From Tenericutes bacterium 4572_104 (GTDB lineage: Bacteria > Bacillota_I > Bacilli_A > Izemoplasmatales > UBA5603): a stretch of 5,681 nucleotides of DNA. The stretch spans positions 1 through 5,681 of the forward strand of contig NBLG01000038.1 of NCBI GenBank assembly GCA_002084435.1, written 5' to 3'. Position numbers and translations under genes: made by a program. The number at the start of each line of letters is the position of its first letter. Position 1 is the stretch's first letter. This document shows, piece after piece, positions 1 through 5,681 of the stretch. A model generated the notes under the pieces. The model was not told the origin of the DNA and searched no databases. It saw only the letters and a program-made list of their open reading frames with translations.

Positions 1-273
1 ACACTATTACCTGATGAGCAAATTGAAACAAACGTTGAAATAACTAACCTAGATTTTGAGCAAATACATAAATTAGTGGATGAATTAATAGACTTGCTAA
101 ATGACGATGATTTTGAAGCTACTGAGAAGATTAATGATATATTAGCTATCACTGGGAGTTATAGAAAATCAAATATAATAAAAATCAAAAAATCTATTGA
201 AGATTATGATTTTGAAGAGGCTGTAGAATTTGCTGTAGAATTAAAAAAATCTATTGAGGAAGAGGAAGAATAA
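1..273 (+). CDS. C-terminal end of a probable hybrid sensor kinase / response regulator (5' partial)
   Basis: The frame is open from base 1 to the TAA at 271-273, giving 90 residues, so the gene starts outside the window. A GTG at 76 lies in frame but there is no reason to start there, since coding continues smoothly upstream. The peptide is acidic and helical, with two similar units: one reading LIDLLNDDDFEATEKINDIL and one ending in a YDFEEAVEFAVELKK stretch. Paired helices of this kind (a short L..LL..DDFEA helix, then a linker, then a DFEEAL-like helix) are familiar as the extreme C-terminal tail of multi-domain hybrid histidine kinases, after the last receiver. No catalytic motif is visible, so the kinase assignment is inferred from the tail and from the signalling genes that follow 2 bases later. 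It ends in five glutamates whose GAGGAAGAGGAAGAA codons also provide the ribosome binding site of the next gene. It could instead be another helical signalling protein. Confidence 0.6.
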   Translation, partial: TLLPDEQIETNVEITNLDFEQIHKLVDELIDLLNDDDFEATEKINDILAITGSYRKSNIIKIKKSIEDYDFEEAVEFAVELKKSIEEEEE

Positions 274-275
274 GC

Positions 276-584
276 ATGAAATATGATTTAACTGAAAAAA
301 GAATCTTAATTGTTGATGACACAAAAGAAAATATTGATGTCTTAGGCGAGATTTTATCTGACTATAAACGTAATGTAGCTCTTAATGGAATGAGGGCACT
401 CAAGATAGCAAAGGAAAAACAACCTGATTTAATTTTATTGGATATAATGATGCCAGAAATGGATGGTTTTGAAGTTTGTGAAAAACTGAAATCTGATCCA
501 GAAACAGCTGATATTCCAGTAATATTTATTACAGCAAAGAATCAAGTAGAAGATGAAGTAAAAGGCTTAGCTCGGTGCTATTGA
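276..584 (+). CDS. Truncated CheY-like receiver domain (5' part of a frameshifted receiver-histidine kinase gene)
   Basis: This 102-residue product is a nearly complete receiver domain. It has the acidic pair D14-D15 in ILIVDD, the phospho-acceptor D56 in LILLDIMMPEMDGFEV, and the conserved threonine T86 in IFITAK. It reads normally to KGLA and then ends as RCY-stop. The expected ending, GAIDFISKP with the conserved switch lysine (codon 595-597), is present immediately downstream in the next frame, so the final beta5-alpha5 part is missing from this frame. As it stands the product has the phosphorylation site but lacks the switch lysine and would probably fold poorly. ATG 276 is supported by a GAGGA at 262-266, 9 bases upstream, and by the 2-base gap to the preceding stop, indicating translational coupling in one operon. 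It is best read as the first part of the composite gene 276-1695. Confidence 0.85.
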   Translation: MKYDLTEKRILIVDDTKENIDVLGEILSDYKRNVALNGMRALKIAKEKQPDLILLDIMMPEMDGFEVCEKLKSDPETADIPVIFITAKNQVEDEVKGLARCY

Positions 585-666
585 CTTTATCTCTAAACCA
601 ATTAGCCCTCCTATAGTTGAAGCACGTGTTCGAACTCATTTAGAATTAAAAATTTCCAAAGATGAA

Positions 667-1695
667 GTGGAAATAAAAAATAAAGATTTAGAAAGCACTT
701 TGATTGAATTGAAAACTGCTCAGAATCAATTAGTACACTCAGAAAAAATGGCTGCTTTGGGACATCTTGTTTCAGGTATTGCTCATGAAATAAATACTCC
801 ATTAGGTGCGATAAACTCATCCAATAGGTCAATATTATCAGAGATGCCGAACTTATTAAATGTTATACCAAGTATTTGCAAAGTTGTTAATAGCGATCAT
901 AAAGATACTTATCTACAATTGGTAAATAAAGCCTTTGAAAAATCATTAATAATTACATCTCGAGAAGAAAGAAAATTCCGCAGGGCTTTAACAGCAGAAT
1001 TAGAAGAAAGAGGAGTGGCTCATGCTGATGTCATCGCAGAATCATTTGTTGAATTAGGCATATATTCTGATGTAGATAAGTACTTACCAATTTTATATAG
1101 TGAAAACTCATCAGATATCTTAACTGCAACTCAAAAATTAACTGGCATCAAATTTAGTAGTGATATTATTATGACTGCTGTAGATAAGGTAGCGAAGATA
1201 GTATATTCTCTTAAAAACTTTGCTCGCTTCGATTCTGAAGGGAAAAAAGTGACTGTTGATATACATCAAAATATTGACACCATATTAACGTTATATAACA
1301 GTCAACTCAAGCAAGGAGTTGAGATAATTAAAGAGTATTCTTTAAGCAGAGCTTTATTTGTGGTGCCAGATCAAATGCATCAGGTATGGACAAACACTAT
1401 TCATAATGCTATACATGCAATGAATAACAATGGAACGATAACAATAAAAACTCAGGAAGTTGGAGATGAAGCCCTCATATCCATTACTGATACTGGCAAA
1501 GGGATGTCCAACGAAATTATTTCAAAAATATTCAATCCATTTTTTACAACTAAACCAGAAGGTGAAGGAACTGGCTTAGGTTTAGACATTGTAAATAAAA
1601 TCATTAAAAATCATGATGGTAGAATAGAAGTAGAAAGTGAAGAAGGAGTCGGAACGACATTTAATTTTTATTTGCCAATAATTAAAGAAGGATAA
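667..1695 (+). CDS. Histidine kinase with an enlarged DHp region (3' part of the frameshifted gene)
   Basis: The 342-residue reading frame has all the kinase boxes. The H-box is GIAHEINTPLGAI with H40 (codon 784-786), the N-box is NTIHNAIHAM (N247), the G1 box is DTGKG (275-279), the F-box is IFNPFFTTKP, and the G2 box is GEGTGLGL (299-306). A helical linker with SEKMAALGHLVSG precedes the H-box. About 207 residues separate the phospho-accepting histidine from the N-box asparagine, against roughly 110 in a plain kinase. The extra segment contains SREERKFRRALTAELEERG. There is no signal peptide or membrane segment, so the protein is cytoplasmic. GTG 667 is merely the first usual start codon in frame; it has no good Shine-Dalgarno site and lies in the linker, and coding similarity extends upstream to about 574. 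This is therefore probably the 3' part of one longer receiver-kinase protein. If translated alone it would be a kinase without its receiver. It ends 2 bases before the next gene. Confidence 0.85.
   Translation: MEIKNKDLESTLIELKTAQNQLVHSEKMAALGHLVSGIAHEINTPLGAINSSNRSILSEMPNLLNVIPSICKVVNSDHKDTYLQLVNKAFEKSLIITSREERKFRRALTAELEERGVAHADVIAESFVELGIYSDVDKYLPILYSENSSDILTATQKLTGIKFSSDIIMTAVDKVAKIVYSLKNFARFDSEGKKVTVDIHQNIDTILTLYNSQLKQGVEIIKEYSLSRALFVVPDQMHQVWTNTIHNAIHAMNNNGTITIKTQEVGDEALISITDTGKGMSNEIISKIFNPFFTTKPEGEGTGLGLDIVNKIIKNHDGRIEVESEEGVGTTFNFYLPIIKEG
838..1161 (+). other. Insert of about 100 residues between the two DHp helices of the kinase
   Basis: In the kinase frame this covers approximately residues 58-165, between the H-box helix and the second DHp helix, which resumes at IIMTAVDKVAKIVYSLKNFA. 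The segment contains the charged motif SREERKFRRALTAELEERG and then ADVIAESFVELGIYSDVDKYLPIL. I recall similar SxEERK..R..L...LEE.G inserts in other bacterial hybrid kinases, so it is probably a known but functionally uncharacterised variant. The boundaries are approximate. Confidence 0.6.
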
Positions 1696-1697
1696 AT

Positions 1698-2801
1698 ATG
1701 AAAAAAACAACTATTATTTGTGTTGATGACGAAAAGATTGTTCTAGATAGTTTGAAAAAAGAGTTATTAAACTCTTTTCCGGATCAAGTATCATTGGAGT
1801 TTGCAGAAAGTGGGATGGAAGCTTTAGAGCTTATCAATGAATTGACTGCAGAAAGCAATGAAATATCAATTATTATATGTGATTGGCAAATGCCAGAAAT
1901 GAAAGGTGATGAATTTTTAGCCTTAGCACATAAGATTATTCCAGATACTAAAAAAATCTTATTAACAGGGCAAGCCACCCAAGAAGGAATCGGAAATGCA
2001 GTAAATAAATCGGATCTTTTCCGCTATATGCCAAAACCATGGGAGCCAGCTGATTTAGATATTACTATTACAGAAGCATTTAGGTCATTCTACTCAAAGA
2101 AAAAAAATGAGCAACAACAAAATCAATTAGTCAAACTAAATGCCTCTTTAGAAGACAAAGTTAAACGCCGTACTAATCAACTAATGAATAGCAAAGATGA
2201 ACTGAACATATTATTAAATAAAACTCTAAAAGGTAGCATAGATGTATTAGTAAACCTTTTTAGTCAAACAGATGAATTAATTTTTGCAAAAGCAACAAGA
2301 ATAAAAGATGTTGTTCGTCGTATGTTACCAGTATTAGATGTTCCAAACCACTGGGAGTTTGAAGTAGGTGCACTCATGTCACAAATCGGAAGTTTGCATG
2401 GTGATGATGAGCTATTGGAGCGATTCTATATGGGTGAAGCGATTACTGAGAAGGAAAGAGTATTGATTAATCAATATGCTGAAGGGTCCTATAATATTTT
2501 AATCAAATTACCAATGTTTGATAATTTAGCGACAGCAATTAGAGGTTATTACAATCTCCCTAAGCTTATAAAAACGGCTAAAAGCGAACGAGTAATTTTA
2601 ATTGGGAAGGTTTTGAATGCTGCAATCAACTTTGACAATTTGGTCCTTTCTCAAATTGGGGCAGAGCAAGCAATCAAGACAATGAAAACTGGAATTTATG
2701 ACTCTAGAATATTATATTCATTAGAGGAAAGCTTTAATGTTTCCAATTTAAACGACAAAAAGGAAGAACCTAAAAATTTCAGAGATAGAAATAAAAATTG
2801 A
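1698..2801 (+). CDS. Response regulator: receiver, coiled coil and degenerate HD/HD-GYP-like domain
   Basis: The 367-residue protein begins with an intact receiver (about 1-125): acidic pair D10-D11 in CVDDEK, phospho-acceptor D62 in IIICDWQMPEMKGDEF, T90 in LLTGQAT, and switch lysine K113 in YMPKPWE. Residues about 130-172 are a charged coiled coil including LEDKVKRRTNQL. Residues about 172-345 follow the HD-GYP-type regulator pattern (TLKGSIDVLVNLFS, then WEFEVGALMSQIGSL, then GEAITEKERVL, then a tail AIKTMKTGIYDSRILYSLE). However, the metal-binding HD pair is replaced (SQIGSL where a LHDIGK-like motif is expected) and the later histidines are also missing. It is therefore unlikely to hydrolyse cyclic di-GMP and may act by binding partners. 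The C-terminus is lysine-rich. ATG 1698 has AAGGA at 1688-1692, 5 bases upstream, and follows the previous stop by 2 bases, so it is co-translated with the kinase. The receiver call is firm; the HD-like call is moderate. Confidence 0.88.
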   Translation: MKKTTIICVDDEKIVLDSLKKELLNSFPDQVSLEFAESGMEALELINELTAESNEISIIICDWQMPEMKGDEFLALAHKIIPDTKKILLTGQATQEGIGNAVNKSDLFRYMPKPWEPADLDITITEAFRSFYSKKKNEQQQNQLVKLNASLEDKVKRRTNQLMNSKDELNILLNKTLKGSIDVLVNLFSQTDELIFAKATRIKDVVRRMLPVLDVPNHWEFEVGALMSQIGSLHGDDELLERFYMGEAITEKERVLINQYAEGSYNILIKLPMFDNLATAIRGYYNLPKLIKTAKSERVILIGKVLNAAINFDNLVLSQIGAEQAIKTMKTGIYDSRILYSLEESFNVSNLNDKKEEPKNFRDRNKN

Positions 2802-2843
2802 CAATACTAAGCAATGGATATATACAAGGAAGAATGATACAAT
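2798..2843 (+). promoter_or_regulatory. Candidate sigma70-type promoter(s) upstream of the membrane-anchored receiver gene
   Basis: A perfect TTGACA at 2798-2803 overlaps the preceding TGA stop. It is followed after 17 bases by TATACA (2821-2826), which matches only 4 of 6 bases of the -10 consensus. A second -10 option is TACAAT (2838-2843) with an extended-10 TG at 2835-2836 and a weak -35 (TGGATA, 2815-2820). Either could start a transcript for the genes at 2942 and 3872. The DNA is AT-rich, so chance matches are likely, and the housekeeping sigma factor of this organism is unknown. Confidence 0.35.
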
Positions 2844-2941
2844 AGTATTATTGAAGAATACTGAAATATACCCAAAGCATTTTAATTCGATGATGATGTG
2901 TACATATATAGATAAGTAATTATAACGCAATAGGAAATAAC
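2802..2941. other. 140-base gap inside the signalling cluster
   Basis: This is the only sizeable gap in a cluster whose other junctions are 2, 2 and 42 bases. It holds the promoter-like elements, a weak 6-base inverted repeat (AGTATT 2844-2849 and AATACT 2857-2862, 7-base loop) with no T-tract, and the Shine-Dalgarno site AGGA at 2932-2935. No convincing terminator or RNA gene was seen. Confidence 0.5.
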
Positions 2942-3829
2942 GTGGCAAAAAAAGCAATTATTTGTGTAGATGATGAGAAGATTGTTCTGGACAGTTTAAA
3001 AAATGAACTGCGACCTCACTTTTCAGATGATTACACTCTAGAATTTGCTGAAAGTGGTGAAGAAGCTATAGAAATAATGGAGGAATTCTATGAAGATAAT
3101 ATAGATGTACCTCTTGTTATTTCAGATTATATTATGCCACAAATGAAAGGTGATCAAGTTCTTACTAAATCAAAAGAACTTTTTCCTAAGTCATATAATA
3201 TTCTATTGACTGGTCAAGCGACTATAGAGGGTGTTATTAATGCCATCAATAATGCCCAACTATATAGATATATGCCGAAACCTTGGGAATCGAATGATCT
3301 AATAATGACTATTTCCGAAGCTCTAAAAAGCTATGAAAATGAAGAAACTATTGACAAGCAATATAATGAAATAAAAGAAAAAAATGAAAAAATTCTAAAG
3401 GTAAATGCTGAAATAACAGAGATTAATAAAAATCTTGATAATTTGGTAAAAATACGCACACAGAAACTAGAAGAAAAAATAGAAGAATTATTAGAAGTCC
3501 GGATTGGGAAAAAAGCCTTTATCATACTTTTTATAATTACAATTATCATGTTTCTCCTTGTTGATGCAATAATAGAACCACTTTTGAACAATACATTAAA
3601 CAATTTCTTTGTTGTACTAGGAATAAAATTTGTTATAGCGATAGCATTTAAACCGGTTGAAACACAACTTGAAAAATTCTTGTTGAATAGAGCTCGCCAA
3701 AGAGCTATGAATAACACAGGAAATAATAAAATGTATGATGTAAATACTGAAAATGATACTGAACTTGATACTGAACTTGATCCTTTGTCAAAGTATAGTG
3801 ATGAAGTATCGAAGGTACTTAACGAATAA
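2942..3829 (+). CDS. Receiver protein with coiled coil and C-terminal membrane hairpin
   Basis: The 295-residue protein has a complete receiver (about 1-125): D10-D11 in CVDDEK, phospho-acceptor D62 in VISDYIMPQMKGDQ, T90 in LLTGQAT, and K113 in YMPKPWE. Residues about 134-190 form a strongly charged coiled coil ending in LVKIRTQKLEEKIEELLEV. Two hydrophobic stretches follow: about 192-210 (AFIILFIITIIMFLLVDAI) and about 221-237 (NFFVVLGIKFVIAIAFK), separated by a short polar loop. The last ~55 residues are polar and acidic and include a small NTENDTELDTELD repeat. The layout predicts a receiver held at the inner face of the membrane with both ends cytoplasmic. There is no enzymatic or DNA-binding output, which is unusual for a response regulator; it could be a phosphate sink, a scaffold or a partner-recruiting switch. 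GTG 2942 is chosen because AGGA (2932-2935) lies 6 bases upstream and the frame has a stop at 2909-2911 with no ATG between. It is a paralogue of the receivers on either side. Confidence 0.88.
   Translation: MAKKAIICVDDEKIVLDSLKNELRPHFSDDYTLEFAESGEEAIEIMEEFYEDNIDVPLVISDYIMPQMKGDQVLTKSKELFPKSYNILLTGQATIEGVINAINNAQLYRYMPKPWESNDLIMTISEALKSYENEETIDKQYNEIKEKNEKILKVNAEITEINKNLDNLVKIRTQKLEEKIEELLEVRIGKKAFIILFIITIIMFLLVDAIIEPLLNNTLNNFFVVLGIKFVIAIAFKPVETQLEKFLLNRARQRAMNNTGNNKMYDVNTENDTELDTELDPLSKYSDEVSKVLNE
3743..3781 (+). repeat. Short in-frame tandem repeat, 12-base unit
   Basis: Two perfect copies of GATACTGAACTT (3755-3766 and 3767-3778) are followed by a further GAT. They are preceded by a degenerate copy, AATACTGAAAAT (3743-3754, 3 differences). 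The unit encodes DTEL in the acidic C-terminal tail of the membrane-anchored receiver, so gain or loss of a unit would keep the frame. Confidence 0.85.
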
Positions 3830-3871
3830 CTAACAATAAGTTTCCACGATTCATTTATTAAGAGGGAAGCG

Positions 3872-5017
3872 GTGAAAAGAGCCATAATATGTCTCGATGA
3901 CGAAAAGATCGTTCTTGACAGTCTGAAACGAGAACTAAGAACTTTTCTTGATGATAACTTCATTATTGAAGTTGCTGAAAGAGGTAGTGAAGGATTAGAG
4001 CTTGTAGAAGAATTAACCGAAAGCGGTTATGATATCCCCGTTATAATCTCTGATTATGTCATGCCAGAAATGAAAGGTGATGAATTTCTTTCAATAGTCA
4101 AAAAAGCAAATCCAAAATGCCAAACCATTATGCTAACAGGACAAGCTACTATTACAGGTGTAACAAATGCCATTAACTCTGCAAATCTATACCGCTATAT
4201 ATCAAAGCCTTGGGATGAAGAAGATATGCAGCTCACGATTAAAGAAGCAATTAATAGCTATGATAAAGATAGAGAAATTGAAAGACATCTTTGCTCGTTA
4301 GAAATTGCAAATGAAAAATTGTTGAAGTTAGATAGTGCAAAAACCTATTTTTTGGGATTATTAGCCCATGAGCTAAAAACTCCTCTAATTGGTATATATG
4401 GTAATGCTAAATTAATAGAAGAACTAACTGAAGATGAAGACCTTATCGAAGCAGCTGGTGAAATATTATGTTCAGAAGCAAGACTAAGAAAATTCTCAGA
4501 ACTGTCTTTATTGATTACCAGAATACAAATGAATAAATATGTCATCAATTTTTACCAAGAGCCTCTATGGTCTATATTAGAGATTTCTCTATTTAATAAT
4601 AAAAAGCTTATTGAAGATAAACAAATAAAGATTATACAGGAACCAATACCAGCCGAATTTTATGTTAATATTGATACTAGTCTAATATCTAAAGTATTTG
4701 ATATTATTATTGATAATGCGATTAAATATTCTGCAGAAAAAGGAGAACTTAATATAAAAGCAAATGTAGATGGTGATTTATGCTCAATTAAAATAATTGA
4801 TTTTGGGAAAGGTTTTGAGCAAGAAGATAGAGATTATCTATTTGATTCATTTGCTTCCTCAAAAGACCTGCTCACACATTCTGAAGGCACAGGATTAAGT
4901 ATGGCTGCAACCAAAGTAATAATGGATTTACATGGGTATAAAATCAAAGCATATAATTGTAAAAATGCTGGAGCATGTGTAGAATTAATATTCACAAAAT
5001 CAGAAGTAGATCTATAA
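3872..5017 (+). CDS. Hybrid receiver-histidine kinase
   Basis: The 381-residue protein has an N-terminal receiver (about 1-124): D9-D10 in CLDDEK, phospho-acceptor D61 in VIISDYVMPEMKGDEF, T89 in MLTGQAT, and K112 in YISKPW. After a short helical linker there is a standard HisKA segment with the H-box LLAHELKTPLIGIYGNAK (H166, codon 4367-4369). An ATPase domain follows: N-box DIIIDNAIKYS (N282), G1 box DFGKG (310-314), F-box YLFDSFASS, and G2 box EGTGLSMAATK (GTGLS instead of the commoner GTGLGL). No membrane segment or separate sensor domain is seen, so its input is probably phosphorylation of its own receiver or contact with the other cluster proteins. GTG 3872 is supported by GAGG at 3862-3865, 6 bases upstream, and by alignment of its N-terminus with the two preceding paralogues; no in-frame ATG is nearby. 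It lies 42 bases after the previous gene, probably in the same transcript. Confidence 0.92.
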   Translation: MKRAIICLDDEKIVLDSLKRELRTFLDDNFIIEVAERGSEGLELVEELTESGYDIPVIISDYVMPEMKGDEFLSIVKKANPKCQTIMLTGQATITGVTNAINSANLYRYISKPWDEEDMQLTIKEAINSYDKDREIERHLCSLEIANEKLLKLDSAKTYFLGLLAHELKTPLIGIYGNAKLIEELTEDEDLIEAAGEILCSEARLRKFSELSLLITRIQMNKYVINFYQEPLWSILEISLFNNKKLIEDKQIKIIQEPIPAEFYVNIDTSLISKVFDIIIDNAIKYSAEKGELNIKANVDGDLCSIKIIDFGKGFEQEDRDYLFDSFASSKDLLTHSEGTGLSMAATKVIMDLHGYKIKAYNCKNAGACVELIFTKSEVDL

Positions 5018-5088
5018 ATTTTTGATCTTTGTATATATAAATCAGAAAAATGTGATACACAAATAGATTTAATAATGAAAAAAAACAA

Positions 5089-5138
5089 AATATTCCAATA
5101 AAAATAGTTAATTTTGTGTTTTGTATTTTTTGAATATT
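5089..5138. repeat. AT-only imperfect inverted repeat between the signalling cluster and gcvPA
   Basis: AATATTC (5089-5095) pairs with GAATATT (5132-5138), and inside it AAAAATA (5100-5106) pairs with TATTTTT (5124-5130), leaving a 17-base loop and a small asymmetric bulge. The stem has almost no G or C, and no T-tract follows the outer arm. It could be a weak transcription stop for the upstream cluster or simply a chance result of the base composition. The surrounding gap (5018-5156) shows no confident promoter, RNA gene or riboswitch. Confidence 0.2.
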
Positions 5139-5156
5139 AATAATAACGGAGTTTAC

Positions 5157-5681
5157 ATGGCTTTCGTTCCGAACACAGATAATGACCGTCAGGAAATGTT
5201 AGACGCTATTGGTGTAAAATCTTTCAACGACCTATTAGCTAACATCCCAGATAATCTTAGACTTAAATCAGATCTAAATCTTCCAGAAGGACTTTCAGAA
5301 TTAGAAACAGTCCAACTGATAAAATCTATAGCAAATAAAAATATTACTACTGAAACTCATACTTGCTTTATGGGTGGTGGTGCTTATGACCACTATATCC
5401 CATCTATCGTGGGTTCAGTATTAGAACGCCCAGAGTTTAAAACTGCATATACTCCATATCAAGCAGAAGTATCTCAAGGTACTTTACAAGCGATGTTTGA
5501 ATACCAATCTTGCATTTGCTCTTTGACTGGCATGGATGTATCAAACGCATCTCAATATGAAGCTGGCAGTAGCTTAGCAGAAGCATGTATGCTAGCTCAA
5601 GCTCAAACTCGCAATAAAAAAGTTGTTTTTGCTGGTACTATTAACCCTAATTATGTTGCTGTAACAAAAACATTAACACAA
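5157..5681 (+). CDS. gcvPA: Glycine dehydrogenase (decarboxylating) subunit 1, N-terminal part (3' partial)
   Basis: The frame is open from ATG 5157 to the window end, giving 175 residues of a protein usually about 440-450 long. The protein is the N-terminal half of the split P-protein of the glycine cleavage system. With subunit 2 and pyridoxal phosphate it decarboxylates glycine and passes the aminomethyl group to the lipoyl H-protein in the cytoplasm. Recognition rests on several strongly conserved stretches: FMGGGAYDHYIPSIVGSVL, RPEFKTAYTPYQAEVSQGTL, QAMFEYQSCICSLTGMDVSN and ASQYEAGSSLAEA. The N-terminus (FVPNTDNDRQEMLDAIGVKS) is also typical. The start has GGAG at 5148-5151, 5 bases upstream. 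Codon use looks richer in C-ending codons (ttc, gac, aac, atc, cgc) than in the signalling genes, as expected for a well-expressed metabolic enzyme. It is probably a separate transcription unit. Confidence 0.95.
   Translation, partial: MAFVPNTDNDRQEMLDAIGVKSFNDLLANIPDNLRLKSDLNLPEGLSELETVQLIKSIANKNITTETHTCFMGGGAYDHYIPSIVGSVLERPEFKTAYTPYQAEVSQGTLQAMFEYQSCICSLTGMDVSNASQYEAGSSLAEACMLAQAQTRNKKVVFAGTINPNYVAVTKTLTQ

Larger units (their letters stand above)
276..1695 (+). pseudogene. Composite: receiver-histidine kinase gene interrupted by a frameshift near 570-576
   Basis: The two reading frames join into one standard architecture: receiver, coiled linker, DHp, ATPase. Reading gct (570-572), skipping c573 and continuing ggt-gct-att-gac gives ...KGLA-GAIDFISKP..., which restores the receiver's last strand and helix. 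Receivers usually have one more residue here (GLxxGAxDF), so the loss of two bases, for example one CT unit from a gctctcggt ancestor, fits better than the gain of one. The intact protein would have about 473 residues. Whether the shift is real, a population variant or a sequencing or assembly error cannot be decided here. The rest of both halves is undamaged, with all kinase motifs intact, which favours a recent change or an error over an old pseudogene. Confidence 0.75.

Noticed and set aside
576..586. Programmed +1 frameshift at TAT TGA C, like that of prfB
   Set aside because: A tyrosine tRNA would not re-pair with ATT after slipping, there is no well-placed strong Shine-Dalgarno stimulator, and reading through at that point would still give a non-standard receiver ending.
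2844..2862. Hairpin after the HD-like regulator gene as a terminator
   Set aside because: The stem is 6 AT-rich base pairs and no T-tract follows.
3331..3963. 210-residue reading frame on the minus strand
   Set aside because: It lies opposite two well-supported receiver genes, is rich in serine and phenylalanine as expected from the complement of Lys/Glu-rich coding, and shows no recognisable domain.
5051..5061. TGTGATACACA as a CRP-like operator
   Set aside because: Only one TGTGA half-site is present and the second half and spacing do not fit; the palindromic part is just 4 bases each side, easily chance.
5018..5156. Glycine riboswitch ahead of gcvPA
   Set aside because: The gap is short, almost entirely A and T, and shows none of the G-rich conserved core or paired helices expected of a glycine aptamer.

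Overview
The window is AT-rich bacterial DNA that uses ordinary stop codons (including TGA) and clear purine-rich Shine-Dalgarno sites. All supported genes are on the + strand. Most of it is a run of two-component signalling genes, followed by the start of a glycine cleavage gene. The organism cannot be named from this sequence. The split glycine decarboxylase (gcvPA type), the AT-rich DNA and the dense multi-domain kinases suit an environmental, possibly anaerobic or FCB-like bacterium, but that is inference. The regular Shine-Dalgarno sites argue mildly against typical Bacteroidetes.

Layout: 1-273 is the C-terminal end of a protein that begins outside the window, most likely a large hybrid sensor kinase. 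Two bases later comes a receiver plus histidine kinase gene (276-1695), split by an apparent frameshift near 570-576. It leaves a truncated receiver (276-584) and a kinase part (in frame from about 574; first usual start GTG 667). Another two bases later is a receiver protein with a coiled coil and a degenerate HD-type domain (1698-2801). A 140-base gap with promoter-like sequence follows, then a receiver anchored to the membrane by a C-terminal hydrophobic hairpin (2942-3829), and a receiver plus histidine kinase (3872-5017). After a 139-base, very AT-rich gap, gcvPA begins at 5157 and runs off the end.

How they may work together: the last three receivers are clear paralogues sharing DDEKIVLDSLK, an LTGQAT block and a KPW motif, but each carries a different C-terminal module. 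With the kinases at the left they form a cassette with at least four receivers and two visible kinase modules, and no DNA-binding output domain in the window. This suggests an internal phosphotransfer or protein-interaction network rather than a simple sensor-regulator pair. The gcvPA gene looks like an unrelated metabolic neighbour with its own start signals.
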